Source: Kribbella turkmenica (GTDB taxonomy: Bacteria > Actinomycetota > Actinomycetes > Propionibacteriales > Kribbellaceae). From it: a stretch of DNA of 38,156 nt. The notes under the pieces were generated by a model, which saw only the letters and a program-made list of their open reading frames with translations, made no database searches and was not told the DNA's origin. Both the position numbers and the translations under genes were made by a program. Position 1 is the stretch's first letter. The number at the start of each line of letters is the position of its first letter. Positions 8,387 through 16,013 of the stretch are shown in pieces. Location of the stretch: assembly GCF_004348725.1 (NCBI RefSeq), contig NZ_SMKR01000059.1, forward strand, positions 1 to 38,156. Direction: 5' to 3'.

Positions 8387-9004
8387 GTGGATCTGGATCC
8401 GGAGGAGCTCGGGCGACGGGAGTTCTACGCCGCGCTGAACTCTGTGGTGGTGCCGCGGCCGATCGCGTGGGTGTCGAGCAGGTCCGCCGATGGAGTGCTC
8501 AACCTCGCCCCGCATTCGTTCTTCACGGTGTCGTGTGTTCGGCCGCCGATGGTGCAGTTCACCTCGGTCGGCCGGAAGGACAGCTTGAACAACGTCGAGG
8601 CAACCGGCGAGTTCGTGGTGAACTTCGCCGCCGAGCCGCTGTTCGCGCAGGTCAACGCGACCGCGACCGACTTCCCGGCGGAGATCTCCGAGTTCGAGGC
8701 CGTCGGCCTGACCACGGAACCTTCGCGGACCGTCGCCGTACCGCGGGTCGCTGAGTCGCCGGTGGCGATCGAGTGCACCCTGCACACGACACTGGAGCTC
8801 GGCGACAGCACCGTGGTGATCGGCCGGGTCCGTCAGCTCGCCGTCGACGAGGCGGTCATGGTCGACGGCCACCCGGAGATCCAACGGCTCCGGCCGCTGG
8901 CCCGGTTGGGCAGGGACGAGTGGTCGACGATCGGCGAGGTCCGCTCGATCTCCCGGATCCGCCGCTCCGACTGGCCTGGTCACTACACGCCCCCGCAGTC
9001 CTGA
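8387..9004 (+). CDS. Flavin reductase-like FMN-binding protein
   Basis: Protein of 205 residues in the flavin reductase/DIM6-NTAB family. The typical sequence is present: FYAALNSVVVPRPIAWVSS near residue 13, NLAPHSFFTVSC, KDSLNNVEATGEFVVN and EIQRLRPLARLG near the C-terminus. Members bind FMN on a split beta-barrel and reduce flavin or act as flavoproteins. The GTG at 8387 has GGAGG at 8376-8380; a GTG at 8381 would lie on that site. It meets the next gene tail to tail, one base apart. No dedicated monooxygenase partner is adjacent. Confidence 0.87.
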   Translation: MDLDPEELGRREFYAALNSVVVPRPIAWVSSRSADGVLNLAPHSFFTVSCVRPPMVQFTSVGRKDSLNNVEATGEFVVNFAAEPLFAQVNATATDFPAEISEFEAVGLTTEPSRTVAVPRVAESPVAIECTLHTTLELGDSTVVIGRVRQLAVDEAVMVDGHPEIQRLRPLARLGRDEWSTIGEVRSISRIRRSDWPGHYTPPQS

Positions 9005-9005
9005 G

Positions 9006-9971
9006 TCAGGCATGACCGGGTCCGCCAGAGGACTGCGGCTCTTCGAGGGCGAGGACTCTGGTGAGCGCGTCCAGCTGAGGTGACAGCCGGAGCGGAGTGC
9101 TGTCCGCGGACAGGATGGTCGCGGGGTGCCACTCGAGGGCGGAGGTGACCAGATGGACGTCGGGGGACAACGGGCCGGGGTCGTGGGTGTACGAGCGGGA
9201 CGCGAGGTTGAGCATCAGCCCGAGCGCCGGGATCACCGAGAGATCGCGGATCACGTGGATCAGCAGGAGATCGCGGGACGGGACGGCGGCGAGCACGCCG
9301 TACCGCGGGAGTTCGAGGTGGAGGGACTCGCGGAGGACAGTGTCCAGGACGAGGGCCCGGGAGGCGGCGAAGAGGCTCCCGGTGACCACGGCGACCTGGA
9401 TGCCGTCGTCCTCGACGTAGTCGACGTGATCGGTGATCCGGCGGAGGTTGGCCAGCCCGAACCGCTCGGCGTCGCACCAGGTGAGGCCGAAGTCGGCCGG
9501 GTCGAGGTACATCGTGACGACGCCGTCCTGCGTGGTCGCGGGGATCGACACCAGCCCAGGGAGGAAATCGGCACGGTCCGCCGTCCAGCCGGGCGGGAGC
9601 CCGTGCCGTGGGGCGAGACGCTGGATCAGCTCCCGCTCGGGGTCCGCGGGTGGTGTTGGAGGACCCTGGCGGAGGCGTTGCAACAGCTGGACGAAATGCT
9701 TCTCGACCAGTGCGGGCCAGCGGTCCTCCTCGTGGTGGGAGACGGCGCGGGCGAGGTTGCTCAGGCCGAGCAGTGGGCCGTCCGCGGCCGGCTCGGCCGG
9801 GACGAGCGCCGCGCCGCCCGCGTACCTCACGTCGAGACCGAGCCGGGCCGCGGCGGTGAGGCCGAGGCGCACGAGTCGTGCCGCCTGGCCGCGGGTCAGC
9901 GGGATCAGGACCGGGTCGGGCCGGTCGGGGTGGTTGCCGTGGGCACGTTCGGTGGAGCTGTCGATGGTCAT
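9006..9971 (-). CDS. Hypothetical protein, possibly DUF1444/YtpQ-like
   Basis: Soluble protein of 321 residues with no signal peptide or membrane segment. VVTMYLDPADFGLTWCDAERFGLANLRRITD followed by a predicted beta-rich half loosely recalls the DUF1444 (YtpQ) layout; I cannot confirm it without a profile search. The ATG at 9971 is supported by GAGGAGGTGG. The upstream in-frame extension lacks a ribosome site. It diverges from the thioesterase gene. No function is assigned. Confidence 0.75.
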   Translation of the reverse strand: MTIDSSTERAHGNHPDRPDPVLIPLTRGQAARLVRLGLTAAARLGLDVRYAGGAALVPAEPAADGPLLGLSNLARAVSHHEEDRWPALVEKHFVQLLQRLRQGPPTPPADPERELIQRLAPRHGLPPGWTADRADFLPGLVSIPATTQDGVVTMYLDPADFGLTWCDAERFGLANLRRITDHVDYVEDDGIQVAVVTGSLFAASRALVLDTVLRESLHLELPRYGVLAAVPSRDLLLIHVIRDLSVIPALGLMLNLASRSYTHDPGPLSPDVHLVTSALEWHPATILSADSTPLRLSPQLDALTRVLALEEPQSSGGPGHA

Positions 9972-10102
9972 CGTGGCCACCTCCTCGCCAGAGAAAGTAC
10001 GAGGATCGGCCCCAGTTCCCGCGGCTCGTTCCGAACCTGTGGACAACCGCCCGGGATAGTCTGCGGCCACAGCTGTCAGGCGCTCGGGAGGAGTGGAGCA
10101 GG

Positions 10103-10657
10103 ATGTCCAGCACGCCGTCGTCGCGACCTACCTCGGTGACGCGGTTGTCGCTGTCGCACATCACCGCCCAGAACGAGACCAACCTGCTGGGCACCGTGCA
10201 CGGCGGCGTGATCATGACGCTGGTCGACTCGGTCGCGGGCGTGGTGGCGGCGCGGCACTCCGGCGGTCCGGCGGTCACCGCGTCGATGGACGAGATGACG
10301 TTTCTCGTCCCGGTGCGTGTCGGCGACGTGGTGCACTTCAGCGGACAGGTCAACTGGACCGGGCGCAGCTCGATGGAGGTCGGCGTACGGATCACCGCCG
10401 ATCGCTGGGATTCCGTCGGACCGGAGGTGCATGTGGCATCGGCGTACCTGGTGTTCGTCGCGGTCGACTCCGAGGGCAAGCCGCGGGAGGTGCCGCAGGT
10501 GGTTCCGGAGACCGACGAGGACCGCCGCCGGCTGCGCGAGGCCGAGATCCGCCGCAGCCACCGGCTCGCCCGGCGCGCGGCCATCGTCGCCTCTCGCGAG
10601 GAGGAGGCCCGCGAACCAGAGAGCGCGGCCGAAGACGCCGGAGGGGACGTGCGGTGA
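10103..10657 (+). CDS. Acyl-CoA thioesterase, hotdog fold
   Basis: Cytosolic hotdog thioesterase of 184 residues of the YciA/ACOT7 type, which hydrolyses acyl-CoA. QNETNLLGTVHGGVIMTLVDSV carries the catalytic Asn/Asp and the GTVHGG loop, and FLVPVRVGDVVHFSG is the usual hotdog strand. A charged C-terminal tail of about 45 residues (RRRLREAEIRRSHRLARR) is unlike the core and may be a helix. The ATG follows GGGAGGAGTGGAG. Its stop overlaps the next gene as GTGA, so it is coupled to the channel gene although the two have no obvious shared role. Confidence 0.9.
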   Translation: MSSTPSSRPTSVTRLSLSHITAQNETNLLGTVHGGVIMTLVDSVAGVVAARHSGGPAVTASMDEMTFLVPVRVGDVVHFSGQVNWTGRSSMEVGVRITADRWDSVGPEVHVASAYLVFVAVDSEGKPREVPQVVPETDEDRRRLREAEIRRSHRLARRAAIVASREEEAREPESAAEDAGGDVR

Positions 10658-11316
10658 GCTGGTTCGCCAACGCGCGGCGGCACCCGTCGGCGGTCCTGCT
10701 GCTGGTGCAGCTCCTGGGCGTCCTCGTCTACCCCGCGATGGAGGGCTCCCGCGGTGGCCGGGTGGCGTTCGAGATCCTCGGCATCTTCGTCCTGGTCCTG
10801 GCCGTCTTCTCCGTCCGGGCCACTCCAGGCCTGACCTGGGTCAGCATCGGACTCGGCATCCCCGCTGTGGTCCTTTCACTGGTGGACGCGTTCAATCCGA
10901 CCGCGCCGGTGGCGGCGGTCTCCGCCGTACTGCACGCGACGTTCTATTTCTACGCGGCCTACAGCCTGCTGCGGTACATGCTGTCCGACCACGACGTCAG
11001 CACGGACGAGCTCTACGCCACCGGTGCGACGTTCACCTTGGTGGCGTGGGGTTTCGCGTACGTCTACACGTTCGTCCAGGTGCTCGTGCCGGGCAGCTTC
11101 ACGGCACCCGTGAATCCGACCAGCGACCGCACCTGGATGGAGCTCCTGTTCCTGAGCTTCACCACGCTGTCCAGCACGGGCCTGAGCGACATCGTGCCGG
11201 TGACGGCGTGGGGCAGGTCGGTCGTGATGCTCGAGCAGTTGGCCGGACTCGGGTACGTCGCCATGGTCGTGTCCCGCCTGGTCGGGCTGACCATCACCCG
11301 GCGCACCAGGACCTAA
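10654..11316 (+). CDS. Six-helix ion channel with a non-canonical pore filter
   Basis: Membrane protein of 220 residues with six predicted segments (about 13-28, 36-54, 59-79, 86-106, 120-145 and 187-212), the last two flanking a pore loop. This layout matches voltage-gated-like or Ion_trans_2 potassium channels. The loop reads FLSFTTLSSTGLSDIVPVT: where K+ channels have T-V-G-Y-G-D it has S174-T-G-L-S-D179, so the GYG signature is GLS. Selectivity may therefore differ. GTG start overlaps the thioesterase stop. No regulatory domain is attached. Confidence 0.8.
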   Translation: MSWFANARRHPSAVLLLVQLLGVLVYPAMEGSRGGRVAFEILGIFVLVLAVFSVRATPGLTWVSIGLGIPAVVLSLVDAFNPTAPVAAVSAVLHATFYFYAAYSLLRYMLSDHDVSTDELYATGATFTLVAWGFAYVYTFVQVLVPGSFTAPVNPTSDRTWMELLFLSFTTLSSTGLSDIVPVTAWGRSVVMLEQLAGLGYVAMVVSRLVGLTITRRTRT

Positions 11317-11933
11317 GCCCGCGGCCAGCCCGCGAGCAGGTCGGCCGCCGCTCGGTAGGCCACCTCCGGAGCATGCTCCATCGCGGCCACCCGGAAGCTG
11401 ACCAGGGCACCCTCGTGCAGCAGCAACAACCGATCGGCCAGTTCGCCAGGGTCTGCGAGGCCGGCCAGCTCGGCCTGGGCCTCGAACTCGGACCGCATCC
11501 ACTGCTTCTGGCCCACGATGACCGGCATCGCCGGATGGTCCGGCGCGGCCAGTTCCACGCTCGCGTTGATGAAGCCGCACCCGTTCCGCGAGCCCGCGAC
11601 CCAGTCGGTCAACGCGGCGAACAGCGCCAGGATCACCTCTTCCGGCGTCGACGGCTCACGGGCCGCCAGTTGCTCGTCGAGGAACTCGTGCCAGACCCGG
11701 TTGCGCCGTTCCAGGTACGCCGCGATCAGCCGGTCCTTCGAGCCGAACCGGTCGTACAACGTCTTCTTCGTCACCTCGGCGGCGTCGGCGATCGTGTCCA
11801 CCCCGACGGTGCGGATGCCCTGCTCGTAGAACAGCGTCGACGCGGCCGTCAGGATCCGCTCGCCGGCGGGAGTCAGGGTGGTGGCCACCGGTAGCCGGCG
11901 GTCCACCAGCAGTCTCATCTGCTGATCGAGCAT
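11313..11933 (-). CDS. TetR/AcrR family transcriptional regulator
   Basis: Repressor of 206 residues. The N-terminal helix-turn-helix reads ILTAASTLFYEQGIRTVGVDTIADAAEV and TKKTLYDRFGSKDRLIAAYL; the C-terminal domain holds the ligand pocket and NGCGFINAS. The start at 11933 has no ribosome site but a TATACT box exactly 6 bases upstream, so the mRNA is likely leaderless. It diverges from the EamA transporter gene, sharing about 40 bases with it, and probably represses both. Its stop overlaps that of the channel gene by a few bases. Confidence 0.92.
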   Translation of the reverse strand: MLDQQMRLLVDRRLPVATTLTPAGERILTAASTLFYEQGIRTVGVDTIADAAEVTKKTLYDRFGSKDRLIAAYLERRNRVWHEFLDEQLAAREPSTPEEVILALFAALTDWVAGSRNGCGFINASVELAAPDHPAMPVIVGQKQWMRSEFEAQAELAGLADPGELADRLLLLHEGALVSFRVAAMEHAPEVAYRAAADLLAGWPRA

Positions 11934-11958
11934 ACTGACAGTATACCGACCGGTGTGG
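11931..11958. promoter_or_regulatory. Likely TetR operator and leaderless promoter
   Basis: atactgacagtat is a palindrome with 6-bp arms around one base and overlaps the tetR -10 box (TATACT on the minus strand) and start codon. Immediately beside it, ataccgaccggtgt is a second imperfect palindrome resembling known TetR-family sites. Binding here would block the tetR promoter itself and lies 15-40 bases before the transporter start. Confidence 0.5.
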
Positions 11959-11971
11959 TTACCTCGCTGGC

Positions 11972-12935
11972 ATGAGGACAACCGCGGTGCGCGCCCGGCG
12001 GAGGATGATGCCGCTGGTCGCCGGGGCCGGCTTCGTCGTGTTCTGGAGTTGTGGCTTCATCGGGGCGCGGTGGGGCACGGCGTACACGAACGCGTTCGAC
12101 CTGCTCGCGTGGCGGTTTCTGGTCGCGGGGGCGTTGGCCGCGGTGATCCTGTGGGTACGGCGGCCGACGATCACCCGGAGGGACCTGAGCGCCCAGGTGT
12201 GGATGGCGCTGCTGACGCAATGCGTGTACCTCGGGCTGATCTTCACCGGGATCGATCACGGCATCTCGGCCGGTCTGACCGCCCTCATCGGGTCGTTGCA
12301 GCCGTTGCTGATCGCGACAGTCGCCGGCCCGCTGCTCGGGGAGCGCGTGAGCCGACGTCAGTGGATCGGACTCGCGACAGGCGTCGGCGGCGTCGCTCTG
12401 GTCGTGGCGGACGACCTTCACGGCTCACCGCTCCTGTTCCTGCTGCCCTTCGGCGGTCTGCTCGGTCTGGTCGTCGGCACCTGCCTGGACCGTCGCCGCA
12501 GGCCCAGCATCAACTCACTCGATTGCACTCTGCCTGCAAAGCCTGGTCTCCGCGGTGTTCTTCGTCGCACTTGCCGCGTCGACCGACCAGCTGACCGTGC
12601 CGAGCCGACCCGGCTTCTACGGCGCCGTCCTCTGGCTGGTGCTGCTGGCAACGGGTGGCGGCTGGGGTCTGTACCTGGTCAACCTGAAGCTGTCCGGCGC
12701 GACCCGAATCAGCAGTCTGCTGTACCTCGTGCCACCCACCACGATGGTGTTCGCCTTCCTCCTGTTCCACGAGACGATCGGTCCACTCGCCGTGATCGGC
12801 ATGCTGGTCTGCGCCATCGCCGTACTCCTGATCAGGCTGGACGAGCGGGCCGGACCGGTTCTGGCTACGCTGCGGGGATGGCGGAACCCCGGTGGCTGGA
12901 CGAGAACGAACAGATGGCCTGGCGCGCGTGGATAG
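11972..12935 (+). pseudogene. EamA/DMT family exporter, frameshifted
   Basis: Ten-helix drug/metabolite transporter split by a frameshift. The first part, with VFWSCGFIGARWGT, ITRRDLSAQVW and GSLQPLLIATVAGPLLGE, is in one frame up to INSL near 12520. The second part, from IALCLQSLVSAVFFVALAAS through SSLLYLVPPTTMVFAFLLF to VLLIRLDER, continues in another frame. Dropping one base near 12521 would rejoin INSL to IALCLQS. This is either a real pseudogene or a sequencing error; both halves look conserved, so decay would be recent. It ends 57 bases into the MarR gene. The divergent TetR gene probably controls it. Confidence 0.8.
12866..12871 (+). promoter_or_regulatory. Leaderless -10 box of the MarR gene
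   Basis: TACGCT, then six bases (gcgggg), then the ATG at 12878. No Shine-Dalgarno is present. It lies inside the end of the transporter frame, so the MarR gene may be expressed apart from it. Confidence 0.5.
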
Positions 12936-13363
12936 CGGCCCAGCGGGTGGTGAACACCCGGATCGAGCAGCAACTGCAACGCGACGCGGGAATCCCGCAC
13001 ACCTACTACGAGATCCTCGTCCGGCTGTCCGAGGCGAAGGACGGCCGGCTGCGGATGAGTGAGCTCGCCGTGGCCACCCAGGGCTCACGCAGCCGGCTCT
13101 CGCACGCGGTGAACCGGCTGGAGCAGGCAGGCTGGGTACGGCGCGAGGGCATCGAGTCGGACCGTCGCGGCCAGGTCGCGATCATCACCGAGGTGGGCCG
13201 GGAGAAGCTGGTGGAGTCCGCGCCCGGCCACGTCGAGGAGGTCCGCAAGTCGATCTTCGACGCACTCACCGGGGACCAGGTCGAGGCCCTGTACGACGTC
13301 TGCGCGACGCTCGCCCGGCATTCCGGCGACACGGTCGACCGGGCCGCGTGGGAGCGCCGCTGA
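12878..13363 (+). CDS. MarR family transcriptional regulator
   Basis: Winged-helix regulator of 161 residues. MAWRAWIAAQRVVNTRIEQQ starts the dimer helix, LRMSELAVATQGSRSRLSHA is the recognition helix-turn-helix, and VNRLEQAGWVRREGIESDRR with a following GQVAIITEVG is the wing. MarR proteins respond to phenolic or oxidative signals. The frame runs far upstream but that part is a shadow of the transporter gene; the ATG at 12878 is supported by the TACGCT box. It lies one base before the GH3 lipoprotein gene. Targets are unknown. Confidence 0.92.
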   Translation: MAEPRWLDENEQMAWRAWIAAQRVVNTRIEQQLQRDAGIPHTYYEILVRLSEAKDGRLRMSELAVATQGSRSRLSHAVNRLEQAGWVRREGIESDRRGQVAIITEVGREKLVESAPGHVEEVRKSIFDALTGDQVEALYDVCATLARHSGDTVDRAAWERR

Positions 13364-13364
13364 C

Positions 13365-14591
13365 ATGAGGCGCCACACCGCGGCGGTCGTGCTGGCAGCA
13401 CTTCTGCTGGCCGGCTGCAGCGACTCCGACGCACCCACCGCCGGGCCGAGTACGGCGCCCTCGTCCTCGGCCCCGCTGCCCACGTCGGCCTCGCCCGCAC
13501 CCAGCCCGACACCGAGTCCGACCTTCAGGCCGACGCCAACTCCGACACCGACGAGCTGCGTCGACCAGAAGCTGCAGGCACTCACCCTGCGCGAACAGGC
13601 GGCCCAGCTGATCATGACCGGGATCAGCGCCAACGGCATGACCTCGTCGCAGCGGCCGGTCGTGCGGAATCAGCGGCCTGGCGGCATCCTGCTCCTCGGC
13701 AGCGGCGGCAGCCTCTCGCACACCCGGACGGCAATGGCCACGGTGAACACCGCGGCGACGGTCAAGGGCATCCGTCCGCTGATCGCCGCGGACCAGGAGG
13801 GCGGTCAGATCCAGCGTCTGAAGGGTTCCGGCTTCGACCGCATCCCGGCAGCGACCGTGCAAGGCACCTGGTCGGGCTCCAAGCTGACGACGGAGGCGGA
13901 GGGCTGGGGCGACCAGCTCCGGCAGGCAGGTGTGAACGTCGACCTGGCGCCGGTGGCCGACGTCGTACCGAGCTCGCAGAAGAACCAGAACGCACCGATC
14001 GGTGAGCTGGACCGGGAATTCGGCAACACGCCGGCCGAGGTCGGGCCACCGGTTCAGGCGTTCGTGAGGGGCATGCAGGCGGCCGGGGTGATGACCTCGG
14101 TCAAGCACTTCCCGGGGCTGGGCAGGGTGCGCGGCAACACCGACTTCTCCTCCGGTGTGGTCGACAACGTGACGGTCCGCGGCGACGACGACCTCCAGCC
14201 CTTCGCCGACGGCCTCGAGGCCGGCGCCGACATGGTGATGATCGCGACCGCGACGTACACGAGGATCGATGCGAAGAACCGGGCGGTGTTCTCACCGACC
14301 GTGATCCAGGGCATGGTTCGCGGCGACCTGGGCTGGAACGGCGTGGTGATCACCGACGACGTCGGGGCGGCCGCTGAGGTGGCCTCGGTACCGGCGAGCC
14401 AGCGGGCTACCCGGTTCGTCGCGGCCGGCGGCGACATCGTGATCAACGCCACGGCCGGGCTGACCGCGACCATGGTGAACGCACTGGTCGCCAAGGCCGA
14501 GCAGGACAAGGCGTTCGCCGCTCAGCTCACCGGTAGCGTGAGGCGTGTGCTGACACTCAAGGAGAGCCACGGTCTGGTGAGCTGCGGATGA
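13365..14591 (+). CDS. Glycoside hydrolase family 3 lipoprotein (NagZ-like)
   Basis: Exported lipoprotein of 408 residues. The signal peptide ends in LLLAGC (Cys18) and a Pro/Thr/Ser-rich linker (about 20-65) carries the enzyme domain away from the membrane. The GH3 N-terminal barrel shows GGILLLGSGG, LIAADQEGGQIQRL, NVDLAPVADV, KHFPGLGRV and GVVITDDVG with the likely nucleophile Asp. NagZ enzymes have KHFPGHG then DSH; here the motif is KHFPGLGRVRGNTDFSSG, so the His of the general-acid loop is replaced or moved. It may cleave peptidoglycan or other beta-N-acetylhexosaminides, with activity uncertain. Its stop overlaps the next start (ATGA). Confidence 0.9.
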   Translation: MRRHTAAVVLAALLLAGCSDSDAPTAGPSTAPSSSAPLPTSASPAPSPTPSPTFRPTPTPTPTSCVDQKLQALTLREQAAQLIMTGISANGMTSSQRPVVRNQRPGGILLLGSGGSLSHTRTAMATVNTAATVKGIRPLIAADQEGGQIQRLKGSGFDRIPAATVQGTWSGSKLTTEAEGWGDQLRQAGVNVDLAPVADVVPSSQKNQNAPIGELDREFGNTPAEVGPPVQAFVRGMQAAGVMTSVKHFPGLGRVRGNTDFSSGVVDNVTVRGDDDLQPFADGLEAGADMVMIATATYTRIDAKNRAVFSPTVIQGMVRGDLGWNGVVITDDVGAAAEVASVPASQRATRFVAAGGDIVINATAGLTATMVNALVAKAEQDKAFAAQLTGSVRRVLTLKESHGLVSCG

Positions 14592-14923
14592 CCGAGGAGC
14601 AGGAACCCGACTACCGCTTCACCCTGGCCAACGAGCGGACCTATCTGGCCTACCTGCGGACCTCCCTGGCCTGCTATGCGGGCGGTCTGTCCGCTGTGCA
14701 GTTCCTGGATCTCGGCCCGGACCGGCTGCCGGCCAAGATCATCGGTGTGGTTCTGGTCACCGCGGGGATCGTCACCACGGCAGGCGCTTTCCGCCGCTGG
14801 CAGCAGAACCAGACCGCCATGCGCCGCGGCAACAGCCTGCCGGTCACCCGGATCCCGTTGATGCTGGCGGCAACGATCGGCGTGGTCGGCCTGATCGGCC
14901 TGCTGTTCTCGCTCTGGCGCTGA
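14588..14923 (+). CDS. DUF202 family membrane protein (YidH-like)
   Basis: Small membrane protein of 111 residues. It opens with FTLANERTYLAYLRTSLACYAGG, the DUF202 signature, and has three hydrophobic segments (about 28-45, 49-66 and 89-109). The start overlaps the GH3 stop and the second DUF202 gene begins 7 bases after its end. Such pairs are common (yidH/yidG) but no activity is established. Confidence 0.9.
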   Translation: MTEEQEPDYRFTLANERTYLAYLRTSLACYAGGLSAVQFLDLGPDRLPAKIIGVVLVTAGIVTTAGAFRRWQQNQTAMRRGNSLPVTRIPLMLAATIGVVGLIGLLFSLWR

Positions 14924-14930
14924 TCGGCAG

Positions 14931-15239
14931 ATGACGCCGAACGACCCCGGGCTGCAGCCCGAACGCACCCTGCTCGCCTGGCGCCGGACCGCGCTCGGCC
15001 TGATCGCGAACAGCGTTCTCCTGCTTGCCTCCGGCCACGGTACGTCGGACGTCCGCACCGGCCTCGGCATCGTCGTACTGGTCCTGTCGCTGGCCTGCTG
15101 GGGCGCGGTCAGTGCCGTCTACCGCCGGACCAAGGGGGCTCCGGTCCATGCCCTCGGCCACGATCGGCTGCTCCGTGCGGCCGCCGGTCTGGTGCTGGTC
15201 GTCGGTCTCTTCGACCTCTACGCGGTCGTCACTCGCTGA
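14931..15239 (+). CDS. DUF202 family membrane protein
   Basis: Second DUF202 member, 102 residues with three hydrophobic segments. GLQPERTLLAWRRTALGL is the typical N-terminal motif. It is adjacent to the first member and in the same operon, so the two probably form a hetero-oligomer (inference). 15240-15378 after it carries GTTCA repeats described below. Confidence 0.9.
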   Translation: MTPNDPGLQPERTLLAWRRTALGLIANSVLLLASGHGTSDVRTGLGIVVLVLSLACWGAVSAVYRRTKGAPVHALGHDRLLRAAAGLVLVVGLFDLYAVVTR

Positions 15240-15278
15240 GTCCGAGTGGTTACTCACCGGTCGTGTCCAGGTGTGCGA

Positions 15279-15367
15279 GTTCACCGCGACGCGGTACGTT
15301 GGCCAGGCGGATGCCGCGTCAACGGCCCGTTCCCCCTAGCATGTTCACGGTTTGTCCCTCGTTCATC
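15279..15367 (+). promoter_or_regulatory. GTTCAC repeats, possible Pho box before DUF47-Pit
   Basis: Three GTTCA units on the plus strand: gttcacc at 15279, gttcacg at 15343 and gttcatc at 15361. The last two are 18 bases apart. A TAGCAT box at 15337-15342 may be the -10. Actinobacterial PhoP sites are GTTCACC direct repeats 11 bases apart, so the match is partial. Pit genes are under phosphate control in Streptomyces. Confidence 0.4.
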
Positions 15368-15378
15368 CGGAGCTTGAA

Positions 15379-16011
15379 GTGCCGTTACGTCTGCGTCCGA
15401 ACGACCCGACGTTCTACGACCTTTTCACCGAGTCCGCCAACCATCTCGTGGATGGGGCCCGGATCCTGGCCGAACTGCTCGGCAGTACGGCGGGAACCGG
15501 TCTGTCCTCGAGTCACCAGATCGCCGCCGCGATGAAGGATGCCGAGCACGCGGCGGACGAGACCACCCACTCGATCATCCGCCGGGTCAACTCGACCTTC
15601 GTGACCCCGTTCGACCGCGAGGACATCTACCGGCTGGCCTCCGACCTGGACGACGTCATGGACTACATGGAGGAGGCCGTCGACTCGGTCCACCTCTTCT
15701 CCCTGGACAAGTTGCCGGAGGAGATCGCCGAGCAGATCGAGGTGCTCCAGCGGGCCGCCCAGCTGACCGCGGAGACGATGCCCCGGCTGCGGACGATGAA
15801 GGACCTGGCGGAGTACTGGATCGAGATCAACCGGCTGGAGAACACCGGTGACGCGGTCCACCGGCGGCTGATCGCCAAGCTGTTCAGCGGCGAGTACGAC
15901 GCGCTGACGGTGATGAAGGTGAAGACCGTGGTCGACCTGCTGGAGGCCGCGATCGACGCCTTCGAGCACGTCGCGAACACGGTCGAGCAGATCGCCGTCA
16001 AGGAGAGCTGA
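15379..16011 (+). CDS. DUF47 family phosphate-transport accessory protein (PhoU-like)
   Basis: Cytosolic helical protein of 210 residues, related to PhoU. PLRLRPNDPTFYDLFTESANHL is the characteristic N-terminus and FDREDIYRLASDLDDVMDYMEEAVD carries the acidic metal-binding type motif of the family. The GTG at 15379 is preceded by GGAGCTTGAA and gives the normal family length; a TTG at 15352 would add nine unconserved residues. It is 2 bases upstream of the Pit gene, the usual operon arrangement in which DUF47 modulates the transporter. Confidence 0.93.
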   Translation: MPLRLRPNDPTFYDLFTESANHLVDGARILAELLGSTAGTGLSSSHQIAAAMKDAEHAADETTHSIIRRVNSTFVTPFDREDIYRLASDLDDVMDYMEEAVDSVHLFSLDKLPEEIAEQIEVLQRAAQLTAETMPRLRTMKDLAEYWIEINRLENTGDAVHRRLIAKLFSGEYDALTVMKVKTVVDLLEAAIDAFEHVANTVEQIAVKES

Positions 16012-16013
16012 GC

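Noticed and set aside
10040..10062. TGGACA and TAGTCT as a promoter for the thioesterase gene
   Set aside because: The spacing is only 11 bases, too short for a -35/-10 pair.
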